Source: Limnochordales bacterium (lineage in GTDB: Bacteria; Bacillota; Limnochordia; Limnochordales; DUMU01). Taken from it: a DNA stretch of 64,000 nt. Location: contig JADBKP010000003.1 of NCBI GenBank assembly GCA_014896315.1, forward strand, positions 184,134 to 248,133. Reading direction: 5' to 3'. The position numbers and the translations under genes were made by a program. This document shows positions 1 to 7,860 of this stretch, in pieces (positions within the stretch are counted from its first letter, which is position 1; each line of letters starts with the position of its first letter). Under the pieces are notes generated by a model. The model did no database searches, was not told where the DNA came from, and saw only the letters and a program-made list of their open reading frames with translations.

Positions 1-72
1 GAAGGGGACGTCAATTTCCACGGTCTGCTGGCGTCGTTCCTGCTTCAGCGTGTCAATGCTAATGATCTTCAC
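1..72 (-). CDS. Truncated phage head gene, N-terminus only
   Basis: A reading frame opens at a GTG at position 72 and runs off the window edge, giving 24 residues that start VKIISIDTLKQERR. A purine-rich ribosome site (CCAGGGGGTGA on the minus strand) lies just upstream. It follows the DUF2190 cement gene directly. In siphophage head operons the major capsid gene often sits here, so a capsid protein is the best guess, but the fragment is too short to identify. Confidence 0.4.
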   Translation of the reverse strand, partial: MKIISIDTLKQERRQQTVEIDVPF

Positions 73-91
73 CTACTTCACCCCCTGGTCC

Positions 92-478
92 TCACGCCGG
101 ATGAACTTGAACTTGCGGTCCGAGCTTGAACCAGATGACGTTGTTGGCGTCCTTGGCCTCGGTCACTATGCCTACCAGACGGTTTTGCGGGTTCCCGCTG
201 GCATCCGGGTTCGCAGCAGTGGTCAAGACCTTGGCAGCAGCGTCGTAGAACACCTTGTCGCCCTTATTGAAGGCATCTGTCGTTTTGATCTGGCTAGTCT
301 CGTACTCCGCCTCCTCGATGTTCAACACCACCTGCGCCGTCTGTCCTACACCGGTGGTTACACTTTGAACCGCCATGCCGAAGAATCCGTCGAGCAAGTA
401 AAACTTGCCCTGTTCAATAACGGTGTTCTCCGGGACAGTTACCCGGACCGACCTCCCATCGCTTACTTTCCGACCCAT
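92..478 (-). CDS. DUF2190 family capsid cement/decoration protein
   Basis: A 128-residue protein rich in small and hydrophobic residues, reading as a compact beta-rich fold: it begins MGRKVSDGRSVRVTVPENT and has the internal stretch GDKVFYDAAAKVLTT. This pattern (an early 'G..v.v..p.n..i..G.fv..dg..G.a' and later 'Gd.vy.d...g..t') is typical of DUF2190 proteins, many of which decorate or stabilise phage capsids. The ATG at 478 is preferred over the in-frame GTG at 487 because GGGGAGGTG lies about 8 bases before it. It sits between the protease/scaffold gene and the next head gene, the usual place for a cement protein. The family call is from memory of the pattern, not a search. Confidence 0.75.
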   Translation of the reverse strand: MGRKVSDGRSVRVTVPENTVIEQGKFYLLDGFFGMAVQSVTTGVGQTAQVVLNIEEAEYETSQIKTTDAFNKGDKVFYDAAAKVLTTAANPDASGNPQNRLVGIVTEAKDANNVIWFKLGPQVQVHPA

Positions 479-496
479 CGAATCCACCTCCCCAAA

Positions 497-2023
497 TTAA
501 ATGGCCTGCCGCTTTACGCGCAGGCCGGTGGGCTGCTGGTTGTTGCTGCTGCCAATCACGGGTGGTTTGTCAATGTAGAACTTGCCAATGGCAGCTTTGA
601 CTGTCTCGTCCGCCAGAAGCTTGTCAATCTCGCCTGCCACTTGCTCCTTTGTCGCGCCCGTGGGTACTTGCAGGAGCTTCTTCACCAATGCCTGGGCCAT
701 TTCGCCGGCGACCTTCTGGGATACGACCTCATTTACCAAAGCCTCATGCTGCGCCTTGCGGGCATCAGCAACAACTTTGGCCGCGTCCTGGGCTACCTGC
801 ACCACATCCATTTCACCGGTAACCCCGAGGACCTGCTTGACCTTGCCCAGGGTCTCTGCATCCTTGGCAGCTTGCATGGCAACCTTGACGACGTCCGTCT
901 CGCCGGTCGCCTTCAGAGTTTCCCGAACCTTCTCAAGGATCTCCGCAGCCCCGTTGACCTGCTTGAGCCACCCGGGGTCGATCTCCCCAGCCACGTCCTG
1001 CGCGTTCCAGCCCAGCTCACTGAGGATCTGCGCCCGGGTCACATCCCCCGAGGCCAACATCGTTTTCAGCTGCGTAACCAACTCCCGCCAACTCATGGTC
1101 TTCACTCCCTCCACGATTTGATCCATCTCCCCTATCGCTACTACTGCCGTGGGCATCCCCGCCCGCCCCAGTGGCGTCCAATCGATGCTCAAAGGCTGGT
1201 AGTCCACGACGTTCGTCTCGCCAGCCACCTGCTCAAGTGTCGGGATCCCGAAGATGCTCACGGTCCGGACGACCTTGCCCCGAATCCACCGCTTGAGGTC
1301 TGCCGCAGACTTGTCAATAACGCCCCGGAAGTATGCCTTTCCGTCCTTCCACAGCGCCCCAACCCAGTGGGTAACGGGGGTGGGAAACTCATGGTCCACG
1401 TCCTCCGGCTTCTGGTGGCCCAAGAAGCCAGGTAGACCTTGGGTCATCACCTCGCCTACGATTCGCTGCAAGGCTTTGGGCGTGTAGTTCCAGCCCCGCT
1501 TGCTGCGCCCCGCAGGTATTTCGACCACGACCTCCATAGGGTCCGGGTCTCCCGCCTTCAACGCTTCCAGGTCCGCCCAAGGCGCGACCGGGACGTCTTC
1601 CACCCGCATCTCTCCGCTGACGGTGGCTTGGACCGCGGTCATCTCCCCTGTGAGACTGGCCGGGGCTGGCATCTCCAGCTGTCGATAGTGGCGCAGTAGG
1701 TGCTGGCGAGCTCTGGCCATCTGCTCTGGCGTCAGGTTAGGTTCCGCCCGGGCCCCTGCCAAAGCTGCTGCTGCCGCGATCAGCCCAGCCCGGTTCAGGA
1801 CCACCGTTCCATCCTCCCGAACCTCATGATGAGGACCCCAGCAATCCGCCTCGGTGAGGTTCTCGTCAACCGTGGCTTTAACTACTGCGTAAACCTCACG
1901 CACAGCCTCTGCAGCTCCAGCTTCACCGTCGGCAAGCCCCTGCTTGAGTCGCTGCCAGATTTTGCTCTTGTCCACATCGCCCCAGGCCCGGTTGCTGACG
2001 GTGTCGCTAATGCGAAACGCCAT
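497..2023 (-). CDS. Prohead protease-scaffold fusion-like protein
   Basis: A 508-residue protein whose position (after portal and MuF, before the cement protein) and layout suggest a head-maturation protease fused to a scaffold. Residues about 160-300 resemble prohead proteases of the Mu-I/ClpP-like type: VVVEIPAGRSKRGWNYTP, then a GFLGHQ..EDVDHEFPTPVTHWVGAL segment and a late V.IFGIP..E stretch. The C-terminal ~200 residues are alanine- and lysine-rich and helical, as expected of a scaffold. The motif [small]-G-E-[M/I/T] occurs nine times (for example SLTGEMTAV, QVAGETNVV, DVAGEIDPG, GVTGEMDVV, KVAGEMAQA), mostly at junctions between predicted helices. Catalytic residues cannot be assigned by eye. 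The ATG at 2023 has a strong AGAGGGGGGTGAG site. Confidence 0.65.
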   Translation of the reverse strand: MAFRISDTVSNRAWGDVDKSKIWQRLKQGLADGEAGAAEAVREVYAVVKATVDENLTEADCWGPHHEVREDGTVVLNRAGLIAAAAALAGARAEPNLTPEQMARARQHLLRHYRQLEMPAPASLTGEMTAVQATVSGEMRVEDVPVAPWADLEALKAGDPDPMEVVVEIPAGRSKRGWNYTPKALQRIVGEVMTQGLPGFLGHQKPEDVDHEFPTPVTHWVGALWKDGKAYFRGVIDKSAADLKRWIRGKVVRTVSIFGIPTLEQVAGETNVVDYQPLSIDWTPLGRAGMPTAVVAIGEMDQIVEGVKTMSWRELVTQLKTMLASGDVTRAQILSELGWNAQDVAGEIDPGWLKQVNGAAEILEKVRETLKATGETDVVKVAMQAAKDAETLGKVKQVLGVTGEMDVVQVAQDAAKVVADARKAQHEALVNEVVSQKVAGEMAQALVKKLLQVPTGATKEQVAGEIDKLLADETVKAAIGKFYIDKPPVIGSSNNQQPTGLRVKRQAI

Positions 2024-2050
2024 CTACTCACCCCCCTCTTCTTGGGCATA

Positions 2051-2081
2051 AGAAAACCGCCTCGGCTCGCGCCTCGGCGGT
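2051..2081 (-). terminator. Terminator-like hairpin before the protease/scaffold gene
   Basis: On the minus strand a 10-bp imperfect stem (CCGCC/GGCGG core, 4-base loop) is followed by TTTTCTT and then, about 20 bases on, by the ribosome site of the protease/scaffold gene. It has the form of an intercistronic intrinsic terminator or processing hairpin. A near copy lies at 2296-2326. Confidence 0.6.
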
Positions 2082-2131
2082 CAGTGGCCAACATGGTGAC
2101 CCAGGCATGCCTCGAGCGTTACCCTTGGAGC

Positions 2132-2272
2132 CTATGACTTCGGAGCGAACTTGCCTGTCTGCATGTCTCTGACCAAGATCTTTCCGGTCCGACTACTGAC
2201 CTCCACCTGCTTTTGGATAACCTGCATTGGGCCCGGCGGAGAAGTCGCCAGCTTCACAATCCCTTGCACCAC
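2132..2272 (-). CDS. Small phage protein of 46 residues, unknown function
   Basis: A GTG at 2272 opens a 46-codon frame ending in TAG at 2132, with a strong AAGGGGGTGAGA ribosome site placed correctly. The product begins VVQGIVKLATSPPGPM and contains QKQVEVSSRTGKILVRDM, a hydrophilic beta-like stretch. It is framed by two near-identical hairpins, so it looks like a separate translation unit between the 103-residue protein and the protease/scaffold gene. No family is recognised. The case rests on the ribosome site, context and amino-acid composition. Confidence 0.5.
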   Translation of the reverse strand: MVQGIVKLATSPPGPMQVIQKQVEVSSRTGKILVRDMQTGKFAPKS

Positions 2273-2295
2273 ATTCTCACCCCCTTATGGACATA

Positions 2296-2326
2296 AGAAA
2301 ACCGCCGAGGCCTAAGCCCAGGCGGC
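2296..2326 (-). terminator. Terminator-like hairpin before the 46-residue ORF
   Basis: On the minus strand, CCGCC and GGCGG arms enclose a short loop and are followed by TTTTCTTATG and then a GGGGGTGAG ribosome site. The hairpin, U-run and following spacer closely match the element at 2051-2081, so the two appear to be duplicates. Confidence 0.55.
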
Positions 2327-2359
2327 AGTGTCGGGCGAACGTAGTATCCTTTTGACGCC

Positions 2360-2671
2360 CTACTGGGGGCGCTCCTCCTCACCGACCCACCACCACCAGT
2401 GGGACCTGGGAGGATTGATCCGTTCTCTGTATCCAGTGTCAATGAACCGACGCACTGCAGCCCCGTACTTGCGCAGCCTGTTGTCTGCAGCCTCAAGTCG
2501 CTGGAGTTCCGACGCCGACAGTTGCTCCTTGTATTGCTCGATGAGATCCCTACCATCCAGCATGTTATCCCAGGCGCCATAGGGGTTACCGTCTGGCAAC
2601 CGCGCCACCATCCGCTCGTAGGTGGCAAGGATCGCTGCCGCGTCGGATATGATGGCCTCGGCCATCCTCAT
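2360..2671 (-). CDS. Small phage head-operon protein, unknown function
   Basis: A 103-residue protein whose start overlaps the end of the MuF gene by 4 bases (ATGA-type coupling). Residues about 40-90 form a charged helical region (LIEQYKEQLSASELQRLEAA); the tail is basic and tryptophan-rich (SHWWWWVGEEERPQ). No known motif is seen. The coupling to the MuF gene supports a real gene, perhaps a head accessory or connector protein, but the function is unknown. Overlapping frames on both strands look like shadows. Confidence 0.6.
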   Translation of the reverse strand: MRMAEAIISDAAAILATYERMVARLPDGNPYGAWDNMLDGRDLIEQYKEQLSASELQRLEAADNRLRKYGAAVRRFIDTGYRERINPPRSHWWWWVGEEERPQ

Positions 2672-4164
2672 CCCTCCAGAGGCTTGATCTCGACGAAATC
2701 GCTTTGGGCGCGAAAGTAACTCTGCCCTTTCGTGATTTTCCAGAAACCAACTCGTGCGTCTTTTGCGATATTATACACCAAGCCAACATTCCGAAGCACT
2801 TTCCCGGACCAGTGGATCCTGTCGATGTAGACTGCCAGTTCCTCCCCTGCCTGGCGGTGGACATAATAATACACCGCGGCGCGGGAATCTCCCAGCAACG
2901 CCTCCTGCAGGTCTTCGAACTCCTTCAGCTCCAGGGCCCTGCCGAGCTCTTTTACCCAGTCGCCCCGATGATCAGCATACTCAGCCTTGAGGGCTCTCGA
3001 ACTCTCCCAGCTAGACGCCCGTATCACTTCCAGGACCTGCTCGGGCTTGTATCTGGCCTTGATCTGGTCAGGGTCTATCCTCGCTCCTAAGCTGGCTGGG
3101 AAACGCAAAGAGATAGGCGTTACCTCTTTGCGTTGCCCCGCGTACACGGAGCGGTACCACCCCTCCAACCCGGGTTCAGTGGCAGGGTTAGCTTGCCAGC
3201 GTCGCAGGCGTTGGACAAACTCCTCAGGCGTCTCATGCACCGGCACAAGCACGCACAAGCAGTTCGGGTGGGCAGGGTACATCGGTTCGTTCCCCGGGGC
3301 ATACACTCCAGGTCCTAGCCCGAAGTCGTCCCGCTCAGCCAGGTCGTTGCACACGTCGGGCAGTGGGTGGGCACTGCTGAGTATCCAGCGCATCCCCTTG
3401 TAGCTCGGGCTTACCCGAGCAGCAGAGATAGCCCCTTCCCCGAACGCAGCGGTAACTTCCGTTCGGGCCAAGCGCAGCCCTTCGTAAGTCAGATTTGCCG
3501 GTATGCGCCCCTTCAAGCGCTTCATCATGTTGGGATATTGACGGGCAAGGGTCTGCGCGCCGTTGCTGACGTACCCCTCCAAGGCCCGGGCCAGATCCTT
3601 GGCATCCATACCCGTCGCCACGCCCGTTTGGATGATCTCTTTCATGGCGTCGCGAACCTGCTGACCTTGCTGCCAGATCCGGTCGGACAGGAACAGCCCG
3701 TTCTTGGTCCTGGCCCAGCACGCCTCCACGGCTTGCTGGTTCACCTGGGCAAATAACCGAACGACAGGACCAACCTCCCAGTTGGCCTGCTTCGCCAGAG
3801 AAACCATGATCGCTCGGGAGTAGCCCGTGCCAGCCTCCACCGCTTTCGTGATGTGGACTTTCAGCTTAGCGGTGTACTCGTCGTTAAAGGCTTTGGCAAC
3901 CTCCTCGAGCTCGGTCTGCAGGTGCCGCAACCGCGTGCGCAGTACTGCGTCTGATGGCCACCGGTTCCTGGCCCGCAGCAGCTCGCCAGCTCGACGGGCT
4001 GCTTCAAGGTACACCTTGCGGATTTCCGGGTCTTGGCGGAGGCGCAGGTCCACATATTGTTTACGGGCCTCCAAAGCCCAGCGCACGTACTCGCGGTCCC
4101 TGGCTGTGTGCCGGATCTGCTCCGCCAGGTTGCGGGCATACTCGTCCGCAAACGAGTAGGCCAT
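2668..4164 (-). CDS. MuF-like phage minor head protein with C-terminal extension
   Basis: A 498-residue protein. Residues about 200-330 hold the Mu gpF/SPP1 gp7 head-morphogenesis domain: LARTEVTAAFGEGAI, then the signature CNDLAERDDFG...MYPAHPNCLCVLVPV with the H-P-N-C cysteine motif. Such proteins sit on the portal and help in head assembly or DNA ejection. The portal gene lies 4 bases upstream, as expected. About 150 residues follow the MuF domain (from about position 350) and read like a small separate domain ending in DARVGFWKITKGQ. MuF proteins can carry C-terminal toxin domains, but the type here is not recognisable. The ATG start has AAAGGGG 8 bases upstream. Confidence 0.85.
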   Translation of the reverse strand: MAYSFADEYARNLAEQIRHTARDREYVRWALEARKQYVDLRLRQDPEIRKVYLEAARRAGELLRARNRWPSDAVLRTRLRHLQTELEEVAKAFNDEYTAKLKVHITKAVEAGTGYSRAIMVSLAKQANWEVGPVVRLFAQVNQQAVEACWARTKNGLFLSDRIWQQGQQVRDAMKEIIQTGVATGMDAKDLARALEGYVSNGAQTLARQYPNMMKRLKGRIPANLTYEGLRLARTEVTAAFGEGAISAARVSPSYKGMRWILSSAHPLPDVCNDLAERDDFGLGPGVYAPGNEPMYPAHPNCLCVLVPVHETPEEFVQRLRRWQANPATEPGLEGWYRSVYAGQRKEVTPISLRFPASLGARIDPDQIKARYKPEQVLEVIRASSWESSRALKAEYADHRGDWVKELGRALELKEFEDLQEALLGDSRAAVYYYVHRQAGEELAVYIDRIHWSGKVLRNVGLVYNIAKDARVGFWKITKGQSYFRAQSDFVEIKPLEG

Positions 4165-4167
4165 GGG

Positions 4168-5688
4168 CTATGCCCCTTTCTGCAATGCTTTTGCTTCGCT
4201 CTCGAGTAGCTGGCCTTCCTCCAATCTGGCCAGCAGCAGGCGCGTCCGCAGAATCCGCTCTCGCTCACCCGGCACTTCCGGATCGTCGCTGATGTAGTCG
4301 TTCATCGTCGTGATGTACTGGGCCAGGAACTGCGCAGCAGCATCCAAGCTGATGAACCCGCCCTGCAGCGCCGTGTTGAGGGCGTTGGTGATCCGCTCCA
4401 GGGTCTCCGCCACGTCCTTCGCGTCCCTCGGGTCGATCTCATCCCACTCGAGGGTGGTGGCATAGGTTGAAAACTGGCGCCCTTCTGCTTGGGCGGTCAT
4501 GGCCAACACGATCCGGGCCAGCCTCTGCCAGGCCTCGGTGAAGTACTCACGCTTGCGGGCAATACGCCGGACCAGGATCGGCATCTGCTCCTTGACACTG
4601 GAGAGGCTGGATGGGGTATGCACCCCGAAGACGAACTCCGGGATTTCGCTGGTGTCAACGATGCAGTAGAACAGGAGCTGCAGTAGGTCTTTGGCATCGC
4701 CAATAGCTGATCGTACCTCGATGAACCCTGCGTCTTCGCCATCCTGGAAGATCAGCAGCTCGTGGCCATCAAGGTTGATGGTTCCACCCTTACTGGCAAA
4801 CTCTGCCGGGTTGGTAATCCCAAAGTTGTTGGCAAGAAAGCCAGCCACGTCTTTGAGCTGGAGCTTCAGCCTTGGGGTGCTGTGCATCTTGGACCCCTGA
4901 ATGGCGTGCATCAGGACGTCATGATAGGCCTTAAGGAACGGTTCGATAGGCTCGATATCCGAACGCCCGAACTCCTGGGTCTCGTCTCCCTCGTTCTTGA
5001 AATGTACGATGGGCAGGAAGCCCCAGGGGTTGCGCTCTTCCCCAGGCTGTATATCAGGTGGGACATCTCCTTCCACCTGCACCAGTCGCCTCTCCGCACT
5101 AATGCGCTGGGTGATAATCGCCCGCCGGTACCTCCCGTCCAAGTCGGTCCACTCGTGTTCGCTGCGCAGCACGTACTCCCGAGGTGTCCGCGTCACCGGG
5201 TCACGAATGATCTGCGCCACCTGTTCGGGAGGAATCAGTGTGAGCACGATCCTGGCCTGGGCCTCCGGGTACAGCGCTTTATCCTCAGCCTCTTGCCGGG
5301 TCACCCAGACGAATGCATCCCCGTCCCGCAGCGCGTTCCGGTGAATCTGCTGCATGCGGGAAACGTTCGCGCCAAACACTTCGTCCAGCACAGCCTGGGC
5401 TTCCGGGTCCTCCGAACGAAACCGGGGCACACCCATGAAGGCGACAGTGGTGTTGATAACGGGCTTGGCGAACCCCGCCCCCAGCTTGTAGGCGTCGTCG
5501 GTGTTTTCGTACAGGGCCCGGGCCTTGGCGTAGTCCACCCGGCTACTGTCCAACCGGTAGGCCGCCGCAAAAAAGCCGCCCGTAATCCGATAACTCCCCG
5601 AGGAAAACAGCAGCGAGCGCAACTTAGAGATCTCGCCCGTCGCCCACCGCAGAAGTCTCGGCTTTGGTCTGGCTATCCGGGTCGCCAC
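4168..5688 (-). CDS. Phage portal protein (SPP1 gp6-like)
   Basis: A 506-residue portal protein, the dodecameric ring through which DNA enters the head. Supporting patterns are the N-terminal YRITGGFFAAAYRLDSSRVDY region, NAL.RDGDAFVWV, PWGFLPIVHFKNEG (a proline-rich segment common in this family), the long central helix PFLKAYHDVLMHAIQG, and the later PEFVFGVHTPSSLSSVKEQ with a crown-like helical tail. Length and position between terminase and MuF fit. The GTG at 5688 is chosen because GGAGGTGA sits 8 bases upstream; an in-frame GTG at 5697 is possible. The start lies inside the preceding HEXXH gene, a 65-base overlap. Confidence 0.85.
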   Translation of the reverse strand: MATRIARPKPRLLRWATGEISKLRSLLFSSGSYRITGGFFAAAYRLDSSRVDYAKARALYENTDDAYKLGAGFAKPVINTTVAFMGVPRFRSEDPEAQAVLDEVFGANVSRMQQIHRNALRDGDAFVWVTRQEAEDKALYPEAQARIVLTLIPPEQVAQIIRDPVTRTPREYVLRSEHEWTDLDGRYRRAIITQRISAERRLVQVEGDVPPDIQPGEERNPWGFLPIVHFKNEGDETQEFGRSDIEPIEPFLKAYHDVLMHAIQGSKMHSTPRLKLQLKDVAGFLANNFGITNPAEFASKGGTINLDGHELLIFQDGEDAGFIEVRSAIGDAKDLLQLLFYCIVDTSEIPEFVFGVHTPSSLSSVKEQMPILVRRIARKREYFTEAWQRLARIVLAMTAQAEGRQFSTYATTLEWDEIDPRDAKDVAETLERITNALNTALQGGFISLDAAAQFLAQYITTMNDYISDDPEVPGERERILRTRLLLARLEEGQLLESEAKALQKGA

Positions 5689-6013
5689 CCGTCTCACCTC
5701 CAGCCAACAACCCGTTGTCGATCAGCAGGGCAATCGTTCCCGTCCCCAGGACCTCGATAACCTGCTCCAGCTCCACCTTCTCGTCGGTCTTCCAAATCCC
5801 GGCGTTCGCTAGAATCCCATGCATGGCCTCATGGAACAAGGACGCCCATATGCGCTCCAGAGAAGGCATAGCCGAGAGCTTGATTTCGTGGGTCATGTGG
5901 TCTATTTCCCCAAACAACAATCGCCCCTGCTCATCCCGCAGAGGCGATTCCCGGAAGATCCGCACCGTATAGGTATATGGCCCGATCTTCAGACTCGTGG
6001 GAATCGGTCTCAT
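5624..6013 (-). CDS. Phage-encoded HEXXH (putative zinc peptidase-like) protein
   Basis: A 129-residue protein with LFHEAMHGILANAG at residues 59-72. HEAMH at 61-65 matches the HEXXH zinc-binding motif of gluzincin and SprT/ImmA-like peptidases. An upstream beta-hairpin stretch (YTYTVRIFRESPLRDEQG, then FGEIDHMTHEIKLS) is typical of small phage HEXXH proteins placed next to terminases. A downstream glutamate (KVELEQVIEVLG) could be the third ligand. The ATG at 6013 has AGGAGG six bases upstream. The gene lies between TerL and portal and overlaps the portal start. Its role is unknown; similar proteins are seen in siphophage packaging operons. Confidence 0.65.
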   Translation of the reverse strand: MRPIPTSLKIGPYTYTVRIFRESPLRDEQGRLLFGEIDHMTHEIKLSAMPSLERIWASLFHEAMHGILANAGIWKTDEKVELEQVIEVLGTGTIALLIDNGLLAGGETGGDPDSQTKAETSAVGDGRDL

Positions 6014-6029
6014 GAGTAGCCTCCTATCC

Positions 6030-7499
6030 CTAGCCATAGACCCTCGCCCGTCTCAGCACTTGCGCGGTTACAGGATCTTGCCTCGCCGCCACGGGTGCGA
6101 ACGCCATCGCAACCGCGTCGCCCCAGTCAGGCGAGTCAAGTCCTTTGCGTCGCATCTCCTCTTTGGACTGGAGCTTCATCTGACCACTGGACGTGTAATG
6201 AAACTTCCTCGACGTGAGCTGGGAGATCACCTTACGATTGGCAAACACTGGACCACCAATCTCCTGGGAGCGCAACTTGTCTGCCAGAAGTCCCCACCAT
6301 TCAGTGCCTGCGTCCGCATACTTGCGGTCGTCCAGGGGCTTAGCCCCGGCGTTCATTTCCATGATTTGAACGCCCGGGCGCAAACGCCCCTCTCGCTGCA
6401 GCTCCCGCAGGCGGTCCACGACTCCAGCTCCCATGCCCACTACGTCTACCTTGAGGACTTTCGCTTGTACCCGATCAGCAAACGCCAGAAGCCTGCCAAC
6501 CGTCTCCATCGTGTCCTGCTTCTGGTGAGACTCTGCCGCAAAAGCGCACGCGCCAGCTCGGGCAACGAATACCGTCTCGTCGCTCCCGTACCTGGCAATG
6601 TCCGCGCCAACCTCCACGTCCCCTTCGGGCTGGTAATCCTGGTTGGCTGCGATTTCCACCCAGGTAATCGCAATGAGCGTGTCTGTAAGCTGCGTCGGGA
6701 ACTGGCCCAGAATCCTTGACTGCCAGAGGAACGAGCCCTCGCCCCAATCCTGACGGGCGCTCTCCACATCCTCCGGCGTCACTAGACCGGGTATCACCAC
6801 ACCCCGCCCTTGCAAATTAGGCGTGTCAAAGGCGCTGATGTGGGTCGTCCACCACCCGGGTGAAGAAAAAGCCCGGAAGAACGTACCTTCGAGGCTGGTC
6901 GGATTCCCAATGGCGAGGAGCCTGGTATGCTGACCCCGCAAAATCGCCATGATTCCTTCCCAAATGGGTTCGCTGATCCCCGCCGCCTCATCGGCAATAA
7001 CGAGAAGGTGTGGTGCATGCAACCCCTGGAAAGCATCTGGGTCATAGTCCTTCGTGGCGAACCCAATCGCAAAGTGCTCCTCCGAGAACCGCCAGGTCTT
7101 CGTCAGCAGCTCCCCGCCGAGAGGGTGGCCCGCACGTTCCGCAGCTGCGGCAGCGGCATGGATCTCTTTCCATATGATGTGACGAACTTGTCTATCCGTT
7201 GGCGCTGTCGTTACCACCACGGACGGGCGGTAAACGTCCAGAAACCAGGCAGCAGCGCGGGCAGCAAGCCAGCTTTTCCCAGCAGCATTACAACTTGCTA
7301 CCGCCACTCTGCGATGTATCGCCAAGGCCCGCAGAATCTCCGCCTGCTTCCTCCAAGGCCTTTCCCCTGTCTTGTCCCGAATCCATAGGTCCGGGCAAGC
7401 TGCCCAGATCAATCGTTGACGCTCCTGAGGCGAGAGCTTCCTGAAGAGCTCGTAAGAATCCCTCGTTGGTGGCAAGGTCGAGAGCGATGCTACCGTCAT
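6030..7499 (-). CDS. terL: Phage terminase large subunit (TerL)
   Basis: A 489-residue ATPase-nuclease that pumps DNA into the prohead. The Walker A variant SCNAAGKS is at about 69-76, Walker B LLVIADEA at about 165-172, and the coupling segment IGNPTS follows. The C-terminal RNase H-like nuclease shows the first acidic motif VGADIARYGSDET and the second KVDVVGMGAGVVDRL, with a late DSPDWGDAVAMAF aspartate. The N-terminus is unusual in that its first ~70 codons overlap the 3' end of terS by 212 bases; the conserved-looking stretch LFRKLSPQERQRLIWAACPD and the normal distance to Walker A argue that this start is right. Confidence 0.9.
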   Translation of the reverse strand: MTVASLSTLPPTRDSYELFRKLSPQERQRLIWAACPDLWIRDKTGERPWRKQAEILRALAIHRRVAVASCNAAGKSWLAARAAAWFLDVYRPSVVVTTAPTDRQVRHIIWKEIHAAAAAAERAGHPLGGELLTKTWRFSEEHFAIGFATKDYDPDAFQGLHAPHLLVIADEAAGISEPIWEGIMAILRGQHTRLLAIGNPTSLEGTFFRAFSSPGWWTTHISAFDTPNLQGRGVVIPGLVTPEDVESARQDWGEGSFLWQSRILGQFPTQLTDTLIAITWVEIAANQDYQPEGDVEVGADIARYGSDETVFVARAGACAFAAESHQKQDTMETVGRLLAFADRVQAKVLKVDVVGMGAGVVDRLRELQREGRLRPGVQIMEMNAGAKPLDDRKYADAGTEWWGLLADKLRSQEIGGPVFANRKVISQLTSRKFHYTSSGQMKLQSKEEMRRKGLDSPDWGDAVAMAFAPVAARQDPVTAQVLRRARVYG

Positions 7500-7860
7500 G
7501 CTTGAGTTCCACCTGCCCAGAAACCTCCTGCTTCATGCTGACGTCCACCGCCCTCCTCCCCCACCGCTCGGGGTACCGGCGCTCAAGCCACCAGGCGTCC
7601 GCCTGCCAGTTGCCCTCCTTGGCAGCTTCTCTTATGCGTTTGATCCTTTCAGCTTCCGCAAACGCTTCCGCCCTTTTTAAGTCCTGAACAAACTGAAAGT
7701 AGATGCCTGACTTTGCACGCTCACCCTTTTCTCGCCACTTGGCAAACGTCCGGTAGGTGATCCCCGCGAGGGCGCAGGCCGTTTCGTAGTAGTTACCTGC
7801 AGCAACAGCATCGACGAGTATCTTGATTCTCTCAGGTGTTAACTTGGTCGGTCGTCCCAC
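7288..7860 (-). CDS. terS: Phage terminase small subunit (TerS)
   Basis: A 190-residue protein with an N-terminal helix-turn-helix (TPERIKILVDAVAAG..YETACALAGITYRTFAKW), followed by a helical stretch (FVQDLKRAEAFAEAERIKRI) and a WWLERRYPERWGRR motif. This is the layout of TerS proteins that recognise the packaging site. The start at 7860 lies inside the end of the ParB-methyltransferase gene (29-base overlap). The last ~70 codons overlap terL in another frame. That tail is low in complexity and rich in glycine and serine, so it may be tolerated rather than structured. Confidence 0.85.
   Translation of the reverse strand: MGRPTKLTPERIKILVDAVAAGNYYETACALAGITYRTFAKWREKGERAKSGIYFQFVQDLKRAEAFAEAERIKRIREAAKEGNWQADAWWLERRYPERWGRRAVDVSMKQEVSGQVELKHDGSIALDLATNEGFLRALQEALASGASTIDLGSLPGPMDSGQDRGKALEEAGGDSAGLGDTSQSGGSKL

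Noticed and set aside
50-1435. A 461-codon plus-strand open frame
   Set aside because: It is antisense to the protease/scaffold and cement genes; composition is typical of a high-GC shadow frame and no ribosome site is present.
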